A stretch of DNA of 20,605 nt, taken from assembly GCA_020347545.1 (NCBI GenBank), contig CP070731.1, forward strand, positions 2,224,789-2,245,393. The letters run 5' to 3'. The position numbers and the translations under genes are program-made. The notes beneath the pieces are model-generated. The model had not been told where the DNA came from, ran no database searches, and saw only the letters and a list, made by a program, of their open reading frames with translations. The DNA is from Flavobacteriaceae bacterium. GTDB lineage: Bacteria > Bacteroidota > Bacteroidia > Flavobacteriales > Flavobacteriaceae. Shown piece by piece: positions 1 to 8,042 of the stretch (the first letter of the stretch is position 1; every line of letters starts with the position of its first letter).

Positions 1-176
1 CACAGACAAGGGAAGAAGCGATTAGCAAGATGAAAAGGGCACTGGACGAATTTGTAATTGAAGGTATAAAAACAACCATACCGTTTCACAGACAGTTGAT
101 GGATGATCCTGACTACGTTTCCGGGAATTATACCACCGCTTTTATGGAAGAATTTGTGATTCAGGGAGATTCCTAA
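1..176 (+). CDS. accC: Biotin carboxylase subunit of acetyl-CoA carboxylase, C-terminal end (partial)
   Basis: Only the last 57 codons are present; the gene enters from the left edge in the frame that begins at base 3 and stops at TAA 174-176. The visible residues include LDEFVIEGIKTTIPFHRQLM and, further on, GNYTTAFMEEF, which match the C-terminal domain of AccC (E. coli has DELVIDGIKTN at the same place). AccC carboxylates the biotin on AccB using ATP and bicarbonate, the first step of fatty acid synthesis in the cytoplasm. The ATP-grasp catalytic part lies outside the window. The gene is followed 24 bases later by a terminator, so it is the last gene of its unit. Identification from the tail alone is good but not absolute, because other biotin-dependent carboxylases share this domain. 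Confidence 0.82.
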   Translation, partial: QTREEAISKMKRALDEFVIEGIKTTIPFHRQLMDDPDYVSGNYTTAFMEEFVIQGDS

Positions 177-200
177 GTAACAAATTAATATTATAATTAG

Positions 201-230
201 AAAAGACATGATGAATTCATGTCTTTTTTT
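201..230 (+). terminator. Intrinsic terminator after accC
   Basis: An 11-bp perfect stem (201-211 with 217-227, loop 212-216) has a T run through 232. It ends the accC transcript and isolates it from the regulator gene at 308. Confidence 0.88.
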
Positions 231-307
231 TTATTTTTATACTAAATTTCTTGTAAATTAAGATTGCTGCTAAAAAATTGTAAGCAGAGAATTGCAAAAT
301 TTTAAAA

Positions 308-772
308 ATGAAAGAAACTGGTGTTAAAATAGATGGAATTGATAAAATGATCCTGAATCAGTTAATGGAAGATGCACGAACCCCGATATTAAGTATTGCC
401 CGTGAAGTGGGGATCTCGGGAGCAGCAATTCATCAACGATTGAGAAAGCTTGAGGCCTCCGGTTTGATCTCAGGCTCTAAATTTGTCATAAATCCAAAGA
501 TTCTGGGATATAAAACACTCGCCTTTGTAGGAATTTTCCTTGATAGTTCCAGTAAATACAAAGAAGCCATCAAGAGGCTAAATGAGATCGATGAGGTTAT
601 CGAAAGTCATTATACCACCGGAAATTATGCCATTTTTGTCAAGATTCTATGTCGTGATAATGAACACCTGATGCAGGTATTAAACCATGAAATCCAAAAC
701 ATCAAAGGCGTTGCCCGAACCGAAACATTTATATCCCTTGATCAGCAAATTGACCGGCAGATAAAGATTTAA
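308..772 (+). CDS. Lrp/AsnC family transcriptional regulator
   Basis: This 154-residue protein has the normal Lrp/AsnC size and layout. An N-terminal winged helix-turn-helix covers about residues 6-65, with the recognition region around LSIAREVGISGAAIHQRLRK. The C-terminal half (about 72-150) is the ligand-sensing and oligomerising RAM/AsnC domain, including the segment HYTTGNYAIFVKI. Such proteins bind DNA as dimers or octamers and usually respond to amino acids. The ATG at 308 fits the usual start of the HTH domain. The 75 bases upstream contain a 5-bp inverted repeat (CTGCT 267-271, AGCAG 283-287) that could be an autoregulatory site, but this is weak. Which amino acid it senses cannot be read from the sequence. 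The gene converges on the metallopeptidase gene with only 14 bases between stops. Confidence 0.9.
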   Translation: MKETGVKIDGIDKMILNQLMEDARTPILSIAREVGISGAAIHQRLRKLEASGLISGSKFVINPKILGYKTLAFVGIFLDSSSKYKEAIKRLNEIDEVIESHYTTGNYAIFVKILCRDNEHLMQVLNHEIQNIKGVARTETFISLDQQIDRQIKI

Positions 773-798
773 CTTCTACTAAAGATTTAACTTCTACT
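763..798. repeat. Perfect 18-bp tandem duplication at a convergent gene junction
   Basis: AAAGATTTAACTTCTACT occurs twice head to tail (763-780 and 781-798). The first copy carries the TAA of the Lrp gene and the second copy, read on the minus strand, carries the last codons and TAA of the metallopeptidase gene. It looks like a recent local duplication that separated the two 3' ends by 18 bases. Confidence 0.95.
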
Positions 799-1464
799 AT
801 TGTATATATTGACATAATACAGCAAGGTGGCAATTGAGCTTAAAGCCGCCACGACATAGGTCCGTGCCGCCCACTTCAATGCATCCTTCGAGGCATCATG
901 TTCCTCATTTGTAACCATTTGTTTGTTTTCGAGCCAGGCCAGAGCCCTGTTACTTGCGTCATATTCTACCGGAAGGGTAACAATAGTGAAAATGACAGTA
1001 GAAGCAAAGAGCAATATCCCCAACAAAAGTAAATGAGGAAAAATCTCAACGGTGAAAATTCCTGCGATCAATAAAAAAGATGCCAATTTTGAAGAGATTC
1101 CTACGGCCGGGACCAGTCTTGATCTCAATTGAAGCCAGGCATAACTCTTCGCGTGTTGAACGGCATGTCCACATTCATGAGCCGCAACAGCCGCCGCAGC
1201 TGCATTTCGTTCTGCATATACCGCTTCACTGAGATTGACGGTTTTATTTTGGGGATTATAATGATCGGTCAAGCTGCCGGGAGTAGATATGACCTGGACA
1301 TCATAAATTCCATTATCTGCCAACATCTTTTCTGCAATTTCTTTTCCGCTCATTCCATTCTGCAAACGGAGATTCGAATATTTTTTAAACTTACTTTTGA
1401 GCCTTCCCTGAACAAGCATTCCCAAAAGTCCGATTAATATGATCAATAAAAAAGAACCACTCAT
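787..1464 (-). CDS. Membrane-bound neutral zinc metallopeptidase (YugP / Zn_peptidase_2 family)
   Basis: A 225-residue protein with an N-terminal membrane segment (about 4-19), a zincin motif HECGH (His96, Glu97, His100), and two hydrophobic stretches (about 127-163) followed by LPVEYDAS, in which Glu167 is the likely third zinc ligand; a final membrane segment lies near 203-218. This order and the VEYDAS signature are those of the YugP-type putative neutral zinc metallopeptidases, found widely in bacteria with no well-established substrate. The active site probably faces the membrane or cytoplasm, but topology was not computed. It is divergent from the asparaginase gene with 63 bases between starts, so their promoters overlap in a very AT-rich spacer. 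Confidence 0.88.
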   Translation of the reverse strand: MSGSFLLIILIGLLGMLVQGRLKSKFKKYSNLRLQNGMSGKEIAEKMLADNGIYDVQVISTPGSLTDHYNPQNKTVNLSEAVYAERNAAAAAVAAHECGHAVQHAKSYAWLQLRSRLVPAVGISSKLASFLLIAGIFTVEIFPHLLLLGILLFASTVIFTIVTLPVEYDASNRALAWLENKQMVTNEEHDASKDALKWAARTYVVAALSSIATLLYYVNIYNSRS

Positions 1465-1527
1465 AACTATTTTATCTTAAGTTTTAATTAATACTTTTAT
1501 ATCAAAAAGCGTGCTAATTTAAATTTT

Positions 1528-2559
1528 ATGGAGAAAAGGGTGCCGGAGATACTGATTATATACACAGGGGGAACCATAGGTATGGTAAAAGATTATGAGA
1601 CCAATGCTTTAAGACCCTTTGATTTTGAAAATTTAAAAACCAAGATTCCAGAACTTAACCTACTCGAATGCAGCCTTAAGACAAAGGCTTTTGAGCAGCC
1701 TATTGATTCCTCAGATATGTCACCTGACTATTGGATCGCTATAGCAGATATTATCGAGTCAAACTATAAGGAAACAGACGGATTCGTGGTTCTGACCGGG
1801 ACTGACACCATGTCATATACGGCTTCTGCAATGAGCTTTATCCTGGAGAATTTAAGAAAGCCAGTGATTTTTACAGGTTCCCAACTTCCGATAGGAGATT
1901 TAAGAACAGACGCAAAAGAAAACCTGATAACAGCCATTCAGGTTGCTTCAGCCTTTGAAAAAGAAGAACCTGTCGTACAGGAGGTGGCCCTTTATTTTGA
2001 GTACAAATTGTACAGGGCAAACCGAACCACAAAAGTAAGTTCTGAACAGTTTGAAGCCTTTCAATCGCCTAATTACCCTAATTTGGGTGAAAGTGGGGTT
2101 CATTTGATTTTTAACAGGCAGTTTCTCCAAAGAAGTAAAAGTGATCTTCCATTGAGAATTCAAAGAGATCTAAGTGCCAATGTGGTTATTTTAAAACTGT
2201 TTCCGGGGATTCAAAAAGAAATGGTGGAATATATCTTGAATTATCCGGATCTTCAGGGAGTCGTTTTGGAAACATACGGAGCCGGCAATGCACCAACGGA
2301 CTCCTGGTTTTTTGAAATTCTCAACAAAACGATTCGAAGAGGAATACCGATTGTGAATGTAACTCAATGCATCAGCGGAGGGGTTTTAATGGGGCTCTAT
2401 GAAACAAGTACCAAATTGAAAAGCATAGGTGTCATTAACGGAAAAAACATCACTTCGGAATCAGCCGTAGCCAAATTGAAATTAATGGTGGGCCAGAAGA
2501 TTCCGGTATCAGAATTCAAACAGAAATTTGAGAGTCAGATGAGGGGTGAAATGAGCTAG
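1528..2559 (+). CDS. ansA: Type I (cytoplasmic) L-asparaginase
   Basis: The 343-residue protein hydrolyses L-asparagine to aspartate and ammonia. The first active-site threonine is in IYTGGTIGM (around residues 11-19), the second in GTDTMSYTASAMSF (91-104), and the family pattern continues with KPVIFTGSQLP and LYRANRTTKV, close to E. coli AnsA. There is no signal peptide, which fits type I rather than the periplasmic type II. One oddity is that the residue before GTDT is Thr90 where AnsA proteins usually have His (HGTDT). The product aspartate is the precursor of the methionine pathway encoded further right, but no operon link is visible. A TACTTTTA element at 1492-1499 could be the -7 promoter box (7 of 8 matches). 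Confidence 0.92.
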   Translation: MEKRVPEILIIYTGGTIGMVKDYETNALRPFDFENLKTKIPELNLLECSLKTKAFEQPIDSSDMSPDYWIAIADIIESNYKETDGFVVLTGTDTMSYTASAMSFILENLRKPVIFTGSQLPIGDLRTDAKENLITAIQVASAFEKEEPVVQEVALYFEYKLYRANRTTKVSSEQFEAFQSPNYPNLGESGVHLIFNRQFLQRSKSDLPLRIQRDLSANVVILKLFPGIQKEMVEYILNYPDLQGVVLETYGAGNAPTDSWFFEILNKTIRRGIPIVNVTQCISGGVLMGLYETSTKLKSIGVINGKNITSESAVAKLKLMVGQKIPVSEFKQKFESQMRGEMS

Positions 2560-2630
2560 TTTTAAGCTAAAAACTTTTACAAGTAAATATTTTTTTGTTA
2601 CTTGCCGCCCATATAAAATTTTGACATTTT

Positions 2631-2717
2631 GGAGAGGTGGCCGAGTGGCTTAAGGCGCACGCTTGGAAAGCGTGTTTATGAGAAATCGTAACGGGGGTTC
2701 GAATCCCTTTCTCTCCG
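2631..2717 (+). tRNA. tRNA-Ser (anticodon GGA)
   Basis: The cloverleaf is clear: acceptor GGAGAGG (2631-2637) pairs with 2710-2716 (last pair G-U), with discriminator G at 2717. The anticodon stem CACGC/GCGTG encloses the loop TTGGAAA, anticodon GGA at 2665-2667, reading UCC and UCU. A long variable arm (about 2675-2692) is typical of serine tRNAs, and the T-arm contains GGTTCGAATCC. CCA is not encoded. The 70 bases upstream hold only an AT-rich spacer with AAATTTTG, a possible weak promoter box. Confidence 0.97.
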
Positions 2718-2795
2718 CGGAAGATGTGCTTATGTTCCAAAAATTTTTATATCTTTAAACCCGTTAACTAAATTTAAATAACAAACATTAAAAAA

Positions 2796-3515
2796 ATGAA
2801 AAAAGTATTTACTATCCTTGCAATGACAGGATTGATGTTCTTGAGCTCAGTACAAGACATTTACGCACAAACAGAACCAGTTGCTGAAAAAACTTTTCAT
2901 CAAGTTTTGAAACAGCGTTTTATTGAAGGTGGTCCTTTCTTTATGGGGATTGTATTGGTAACTTTGATTTTAGGTTTGGCTATAGCCATTGAAAGAATCA
3001 TTTATTTGAACATGGCAACTACCAATACAGATAAATTAGTTAATAGTGTAGAAGAAGCTATGACTTCCGGTGGTGTAGAAGCTGCTAAGGAATTGTGTAG
3101 AAATACAAAAGGCCCTGTTGCCTCGATCTTCTATCAAGGTTTAGACAGAATGGATGAAGGAGTTGATGCTGCAGAAAAAGCTGTTGTATCTTATGGTGGT
3201 GTTCAAATGGGTTTACTTGAGAAAAACGTTTCTTGGTTATCTCTGTTTATCGCTCTGGCTCCGATGCTTGGTTTCATGGGAACAGTAATTGGTATGATTT
3301 CTGCATTTGACTCTATTGAAGCAGCTGGTGATATTTCTCCTGCGGTTGTTGCGGGTGGTATTAAAGTAGCACTTTTGACAACAGTATTTGGTTTGGTAGT
3401 GGCGATTATTCTTCAGATTTTTTACAACTATATCATTTCTAAGATAGATAGTATTGTGAACAATATGGAAGACGCTTCTATTAAATTGGTCGATCTTTTG
3501 ATCAGAAATAAATAA
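2796..3515 (+). CDS. exbB: ExbB/TolQ/MotA family proton channel protein
   Basis: ExbB forms the pentameric inner-membrane scaffold that, with ExbD, uses the proton gradient to drive TonB-dependent uptake through the outer membrane. The 239-residue protein starts with a likely signal peptide (1-24, cut before QTEP), a feature of Bacteroidetes ExbB proteins. Membrane segments lie at about 50-70, 145-166 and 187-210, and the signature LAPMLGFMGTVIGMISAF (154-171) is the conserved TolQ/ExbB core. It heads a tight same-strand group with the next three genes (gaps of 7, 4 and 6 bases). A TATCTTTA box at 2750-2757 may be the promoter -7 element. A TolQ role cannot be fully excluded, but two following ExbDs favour ExbB. 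Confidence 0.93.
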   Translation: MKKVFTILAMTGLMFLSSVQDIYAQTEPVAEKTFHQVLKQRFIEGGPFFMGIVLVTLILGLAIAIERIIYLNMATTNTDKLVNSVEEAMTSGGVEAAKELCRNTKGPVASIFYQGLDRMDEGVDAAEKAVVSYGGVQMGLLEKNVSWLSLFIALAPMLGFMGTVIGMISAFDSIEAAGDISPAVVAGGIKVALLTTVFGLVVAIILQIFYNYIISKIDSIVNNMEDASIKLVDLLIRNK

Positions 3516-3522
3516 GATAACT

Positions 3523-3990
3523 ATGAACAGTAAGATATCAAAAATATTATCACTTGTTTCAGGGCTGATCGGCTTAATTGCCATCTACTTCCTGGTAAGG
3601 ATAATTATGGAAGGCGATGATGCTGTTAAGGAGAGTTTAGAGTTACAGAATAGCCTTGTTTCTCCTTTTGTATCCTTCGCGAGGGTGATCCTGATAATCA
3701 CAGCGATTATTGCAATAGTTTTCTCATTATGGAATTTGGTTAGACAGCCAAAGCTTTTGAAAAAGACTTTGATTTCACTTGCCGCTTTGGCAGTGTTGCT
3801 GATGATTGCTTATGCGATGTCATCAGATGCTGCGGTAACAAATGTTTCAGGGAATGTGATCAAAGATGGTGAGGCTGGTCCTGTCTCTAAATGGGTGAGT
3901 ACCGGAATCTGGTATTCAATGATTTTAGGAGGCATAGGATTAGGCTTCTTTTTATGGGATTTTGTTAAATCATTAGTTTCAACGAAATAA
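3523..3990 (+). CDS. Four-helix membrane protein within the exb operon, unknown function
   Basis: No named domain is recognised. The 155 residues contain four hydrophobic segments (about 9-28, 52-73, 83-99 and 127-148) and a loop of about 28 residues rich in V, N, G and D between the third and fourth. It lies 7 bases after exbB and 4 bases before exbD, so it is almost certainly co-transcribed and co-translated with them. By position it is a candidate accessory part of the ExbB-ExbD motor; that is inference from neighbourhood only. Confidence 0.85.
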   Translation: MNSKISKILSLVSGLIGLIAIYFLVRIIMEGDDAVKESLELQNSLVSPFVSFARVILIITAIIAIVFSLWNLVRQPKLLKKTLISLAALAVLLMIAYAMSSDAAVTNVSGNVIKDGEAGPVSKWVSTGIWYSMILGGIGLGFFLWDFVKSLVSTK

Positions 3991-3994
3991 TATT

Positions 3995-4621
3995 ATGGCA
4001 AAAAGAGATGTACCGGAAATCAATGCTGGGTCAATGGCCGATATTGCTTTCTTGTTGCTCATATTCTTTCTCGTAACTACGACGATGGATGTGGACACTG
4101 GAATTAGCAGGAAGTTGCCTGAAAAACAACCGCCAGATGCCCCGGAACCTCCAAAATTGAAAGAAAAAAACGTTTTTGTTGTAACGGTGAACCGTAACAA
4201 TGATATTTTGGTTGAAGGCGAAACGTTTATGACGATCGATCAGATTCGTGAAGAAGCAAGGAAGTTTATTGATAATGGTGGGGGATTAGGAAATCCTATT
4301 GACGGAGCAGAACCTGCAGAATGTGACTGGTGTGAAGGCTCTAAAGATCCCGCATCCTCTGATCACCCGAACAAGGCGGTCATATCGCTTGAAAGTGATC
4401 GAGGAACTTCTTATGGAACTTACATTTCGGTTCAGAATGAATTGGTAGGTGCCTACACGGATTTAAGAAACAGGTTGTCAGAGAAGATGTACGGGGTTTC
4501 ATATACTCAGATGTTAAAAGATCAGGGTAATAATCCTAATAATGAAACCTTGAAGGAGAGAATAAAAATAATTAAGGGTAAATATCCTCAGATCATATCT
4601 GAAGCTGAACCCACAAAGTAA
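3995..4621 (+). CDS. exbD: ExbD/TolR family biopolymer transport protein, long form
   Basis: ExbD is the partner of ExbB; its single N-terminal helix carries the proton-conducting aspartate. Here the helix is about 14-30 with Asp16 in SMADIAFLLLIFFLV, matching the key Asp of E. coli ExbD. At 208 residues it is much longer than the usual ~140. The extra part includes a Gly/Pro-rich stretch and a Cys pair CDWC (110-113) inside the periplasmic domain, which would be exposed to an oxidising compartment. A conserved-looking segment KAVISLESDRGTSYGTY follows and resumes the family fold. Confidence 0.92.
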   Translation: MAKRDVPEINAGSMADIAFLLLIFFLVTTTMDVDTGISRKLPEKQPPDAPEPPKLKEKNVFVVTVNRNNDILVEGETFMTIDQIREEARKFIDNGGGLGNPIDGAEPAECDWCEGSKDPASSDHPNKAVISLESDRGTSYGTYISVQNELVGAYTDLRNRLSEKMYGVSYTQMLKDQGNNPNNETLKERIKIIKGKYPQIISEAEPTK

Positions 4622-4627
4622 ATTCTT

Positions 4628-5092
4628 ATGTCGAAGTTTAAAAAGAAGAAAAAAGGAATGCCTGGTATTTCTACAGCATCTTTACCGGATATTGTATTTA
4701 TGCTTTTATTCTTTTTTATGGTTACCACGGTGATGCGTGAAACTGAATTGAAAATAAAGAAGCCTCAACTACCTAAGGCGACTGAAGTCAAGAAGTTGGA
4801 ACGCAAAAGTTTGGTCAGTTATATTTATGTCGGTAAAGTGAAGGATCAGAAAGGAGACAAGATTCAACTGAATGATCGTATTGCTGATGTGAAAGACGTG
4901 AAGTACTTTATTTTTGCTGAGAGGGAAACACATCCTGAAGATGAGATTCCTTTGCTTACTACCTCGATAAAGGCAGATATAGAATCAAATGTTGGAACAA
5001 TTACGGATATCAAAGAGGAATTGAGAAACATCAATGCGTTAAAAATAAATTACTCCACTTTAAAGGGAGATGTTATGGACAACGTAAAATAG
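4628..5092 (+). CDS. exbD: ExbD/TolR family biopolymer transport protein, second copy
   Basis: A 154-residue protein with a strongly basic N-terminus (SKFKKKKKG), then a single membrane helix (about 19-35) with Asp21 in SLPDIVFMLLFFF, the proton-carrying position. The rest is the periplasmic domain. It starts 6 bases after the first exbD. Two different ExbDs next to one ExbB are common in flavobacteria and may form mixed or alternative dimers in the ExbB pore. No tonB gene follows: the unit ends at the terminator beginning at 5113. Confidence 0.92.
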   Translation: MSKFKKKKKGMPGISTASLPDIVFMLLFFFMVTTVMRETELKIKKPQLPKATEVKKLERKSLVSYIYVGKVKDQKGDKIQLNDRIADVKDVKYFIFAERETHPEDEIPLLTTSIKADIESNVGTITDIKEELRNINALKINYSTLKGDVMDNVK

Positions 5093-5112
5093 TTTAGTTA
5101 AGCTTATAAACG

Positions 5113-5144
5113 AAAAAACTCTCATCAACCATGAGAGTTTTTTT
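5113..5144. terminator. Bidirectional intrinsic terminator between exbD and the deoxynucleoside kinase gene
   Basis: A 13-bp perfect stem (5113-5125 with 5131-5143, loop CAACC) has a T run on the plus strand and a run of six T in the minus direction. It can stop transcripts from both converging units. Confidence 0.9.
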
Positions 5145-5200
5145 ATTTTATATAGATGCTGAAAAGCTCCTGCCTCAATTTAGATTGAGAATTTAGAAAA

Positions 5201-5815
5201 CTAAAACAAGCCGTGAATCTGAGCGTCGATTCGATCGATGATTGAACCCAAGTCCTCCTGGTTATCCACAATGTTCAGATTATCAATATCAATGATTAGC
5301 AATTTTCCTTTTTTATAGGTACTTATCCAGGCTTCATAACGCTCATTTAAGCGACTTAAGTAGTCAATGCTTATGGTATTTTCAAAATCCCTTCCTCTCT
5401 TGTGTATTTGACCGACTAGTGTTGGAATGCTTGCTCTTAGGTAAATCATTAGGTCCGGAGGAGAGACCAGTCTTTCCATTAATTCAAACAAAGATTCATA
5501 ATTGCCAAAATCCCGATTGGTCATCAATCCCATAGCGTGCAAATTTGGAGCAAAAATATGGGCATCTTCGTAAATGGTTCTATCCTGAATTATATTTTTT
5601 CCGCTCTCACGAATTTCAAGAATTTGCCTGAATCTGCTATTTAAAAAATAAATCTGTAAGTTAAAAGACCATCTTTCCATTGATCCGTAAAAGTCATCGA
5701 GATAAGGATTTTCAGCAACTGACTCAAAATGAGGCTCCCATTTATAGTGTTTCGCCAATAAACTGGTCAATGTCGTTTTTCCTGCTCCAATATTTCCGGC
5801 AATAGCAATATGCAT
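5201..5815 (-). CDS. Deoxynucleoside kinase (deoxyadenosine/deoxyguanosine kinase type)
   Basis: This cytoplasmic enzyme phosphorylates salvaged deoxynucleosides with ATP. The 204-residue protein begins with the P-loop GNIGAGKTT (7-15), followed by the substrate-side glutamate in AENPYLDDFY (34-43), the DRTIYED signature (78-84, equivalent to the DRS motif) and an arginine-rich LID region HKRGRDFE (138-145). These are the diagnostic features of the dNK/dGK family of bacterial deoxyadenosine or deoxyguanosine kinases. Base specificity cannot be settled by eye. The 86 bases upstream contain TAATTTCG on the minus strand, a 7 of 8 match to the promoter -7 box, so it may have its own promoter. Confidence 0.9.
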   Translation of the reverse strand: MHIAIAGNIGAGKTTLTSLLAKHYKWEPHFESVAENPYLDDFYGSMERWSFNLQIYFLNSRFRQILEIRESGKNIIQDRTIYEDAHIFAPNLHAMGLMTNRDFGNYESLFELMERLVSPPDLMIYLRASIPTLVGQIHKRGRDFENTISIDYLSRLNERYEAWISTYKKGKLLIIDIDNLNIVDNQEDLGSIIDRIDAQIHGLF

Positions 5816-5901
5816 AGGTTTCGTAGTTTGATTTTAGTTAAAAAGCAATGGAAAGCGAAATTAAAAAAAATATGGCTTATTTCCTTTAATTGTGGATATT
5901 T

Positions 5902-6690
5902 TCAGCTCTTTATTTGGTATTCATAAACTTCTGTGCCATTATAGACGTAAATTTTGGAGCTATTGATAAAGATCGTTTCTGAAACTCCTTCGAAATTAAA
6001 TTCTACTGGTAGTACCTGAGTCAGGTCGTTATAAAAAAATCCCCCTTTTGTTTCATAGATAAATCCTTTTTGGAAAGGAAAAATTCGAGAAGTATCTTTT
6101 AACGAATAACCACGAATAAAAACTCCGTACTCATTAAATTCAAATACCCCTATATCTGCAAGCAACCAAACATTTTTAAAGCTGCTTACAAGGTCTTTAG
6201 GTTTAAATTCAGGGTTGTAAAAGGTCAGTGCCAGGGTCTGAAGCAATTCCGTATTTCTTTTATAATCGTATAAATGAAGTTTATTATCATCTGCGTAAAG
6301 CCAAATATTATTCTGTGAAGAACCGGTAACGAAGGAAACATTATTGAATTTGGTTTCTTTGGTAAAATCCAGAACCTGGCTCAGCTCGTTCAGGTTGTTA
6401 TCCAGCAGCATAGCAGCGTTGAAATCCGCATAGAAAAGAATCACCTTAAAAGGATTTTGAATATTGACCTTATGGATGCTTCCCAACTTTGGGTTACTGT
6501 AGGAAAAAATCTTTTTTTCAGTTTTTTTATACAGGACGTTATCAATGATATAATAAACATTTTGGAATTCATCGATTCCAACAAAATTGTCGGCTTCCAA
6601 GTCAAACTTTCCTTTGAATTCAGTTTTAAGCCCTTGTGCTTCAACCGATACACATATCAAGAAAAGCAGCAAGAAGGAAATTCTTTTCAT
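5902..6690 (-). CDS. Secreted protein of unknown function, beta-rich
   Basis: No known family is recognised. The best start is the internal ATG at 6690, giving 262 residues beginning MKRISFLLLFLICVSVEAQG, a standard signal peptide cut before QG; an ATG six codons further upstream is less likely because it would precede the signal peptide with charged residues. The mature part has short alternating hydrophobic and aromatic stretches (NVYYIIDNVLY, NIWLYADDNKLHLYDY, NVWLLADIGVFEFNEYG) spaced about 40-60 residues, suggestive of beta-propeller blades. It lies 42 bases after metK from this start and may be read through from metK. A link to methionine metabolism is not supported by anything but position. 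Confidence 0.8.
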   Translation of the reverse strand: MKRISFLLLFLICVSVEAQGLKTEFKGKFDLEADNFVGIDEFQNVYYIIDNVLYKKTEKKIFSYSNPKLGSIHKVNIQNPFKVILFYADFNAAMLLDNNLNELSQVLDFTKETKFNNVSFVTGSSQNNIWLYADDNKLHLYDYKRNTELLQTLALTFYNPEFKPKDLVSSFKNVWLLADIGVFEFNEYGVFIRGYSLKDTSRIFPFQKGFIYETKGGFFYNDLTQVLPVEFNFEGVSETIFINSSKIYVYNGTEVYEYQIKS

Positions 6691-6732
6691 AGGTCTTAGA
6701 TTTAACAAACAAATTTAGATCAGAGCCAATTA

Positions 6733-7986
6733 CTATAATCCGAAGGCCTCCTTTATTTTGTCAACATAGTCGAGTTTTTCCCAGGTAAACAACTCTACTT
6801 CAATGGTTTTGTCTCCAGAATAAGGAGATGAAAACTTTTTAGTAACGGTTCTTGGGTTTCTTCCCATATGTCCATAGGCCGCAGTTTCAATGTAGATGGG
6901 ATTTCTGAGTTTTAACCTTTTTTCAATTGCAGCAGGTTTCATATCGAAGATTCCTTCCACAATTCTAGATATCTCCCCATCCGTTTTATCAATTTTAGAG
7001 GAATTGTAAGTCTCCACGTTAATTGAAGTCGGTTCGGCCACACCAATAGCATAGGATACCTGAACCAGCATCTGATCACAGATTCCGGCGGCTACCATAT
7101 TTTTTGCTATATGTCTTGCGGCGTATGCGGCTGACCGGTCCACTTTACTGGGGTCCTTACCGCTAAAAGCTCCTCCACCGTGAGCACCTTTCCCTCCATA
7201 GGTATCTACGACTATCTTCCTGCCTGTTAAACCTGTATCTCCATGAGGACCACCGATAACGAATTTACCTGTAGGATTGATATGGTATGTGATCTGATCG
7301 TTAAACAAGGCCTGGATGGATTCCGGAAGACCAGCGGCAACGCGGGGGATTAATATGCCAATGATATCATTTTTAATTTTTTCCAGCATAGCCTCATCTT
7401 CATCAAATTCATCATGCTGTGTAGAAAGAACAATTGTATCTATCCTTTGTGGAACCCCATCATCTGAATATTCAATGGTCACCTGGCTTTTTGCATCAGG
7501 CCTTAAGTATTTAATATCTTTGTTTTCCCTCCTTATTACGGCTAGTTCCCTCAGTAATCTGTGACTTAGATCCAATGCAAGAGGCATATAGTTTACCGTT
7601 TCGTTCGTCGCATATCCAAACATCATACCCTGATCTCCAGCTCCCTGTTCTTCTTCAGGCCCTCTGTCAACTCCCTGATTGATATCCTGAGATTGCTCGT
7701 GAATAAGAGAGATCACTCCACAACTTTCACCTTCGAACTTATATTCTCCTTTGGTGTAACCAATTTTTTTAATGGTTTCCCTGGCGATAATCGGTGCATC
7801 AATATAGGTTGTTGTTTTCACCTCACCTGCCAACACCACCTGGCCGGTTGTAACGAGTGTTTCACATGCAACTTTGGCATGCGGGTCAAAAGCCAAAAAA
7901 TTATCCAAAAGGTTGTCCGATATTTGATCGGCAACTTTATCAGGATGCCCCTCTGAAACGGATTCAGACGTAAATAAATAAGACAT
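6733..7986 (-). CDS. metK: S-adenosylmethionine synthetase (methionine adenosyltransferase)
   Basis: MetK makes S-adenosylmethionine from methionine and ATP, releasing phosphate and pyrophosphate; it is cytoplasmic, tetrameric and needs Mg and K. The 417 residues contain the signature GHPDKVADQISD (13-24) with the phosphate-binding His, GAGDQG (115-120), and the glycine-rich GGGAFSGKDPSKVDRS (270-285). Length is slightly above the ~385 of E. coli, owing to an acidic insert near 190-205 (HDEFDEDEAM). It diverges from the metY leader. Its own leader carries a SAM-II-like element, so its product SAM would repress its synthesis. Confidence 0.97.
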   Translation of the reverse strand: MSYLFTSESVSEGHPDKVADQISDNLLDNFLAFDPHAKVACETLVTTGQVVLAGEVKTTTYIDAPIIARETIKKIGYTKGEYKFEGESCGVISLIHEQSQDINQGVDRGPEEEQGAGDQGMMFGYATNETVNYMPLALDLSHRLLRELAVIRRENKDIKYLRPDAKSQVTIEYSDDGVPQRIDTIVLSTQHDEFDEDEAMLEKIKNDIIGILIPRVAAGLPESIQALFNDQITYHINPTGKFVIGGPHGDTGLTGRKIVVDTYGGKGAHGGGAFSGKDPSKVDRSAAYAARHIAKNMVAAGICDQMLVQVSYAIGVAEPTSINVETYNSSKIDKTDGEISRIVEGIFDMKPAAIEKRLKLRNPIYIETAAYGHMGRNPRTVTKKFSSPYSGDKTIEVELFTWEKLDYVDKIKEAFGL

Positions 7987-8042
7987 AATATTTTATTTTA
8001 TACGAAAAAACTGAATTGAAAACCTGGGGCTAAAGTAGAGAT

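Noticed and set aside
267..287. Inverted repeat CTGCT/AGCAG upstream of the Lrp-type gene as an operator or hairpin
   Set aside because: The arms are only 5 bp with an 11-base spacer in AT-rich DNA; such repeats are expected by chance and no second copy was seen.
5174..5189. Hairpin CTCAAT/ATTGAG as a terminator of the deoxynucleoside kinase gene
   Set aside because: A short AT-rich stem with no T run on either side; the nearby bidirectional terminator at 5113-5144 is much better.
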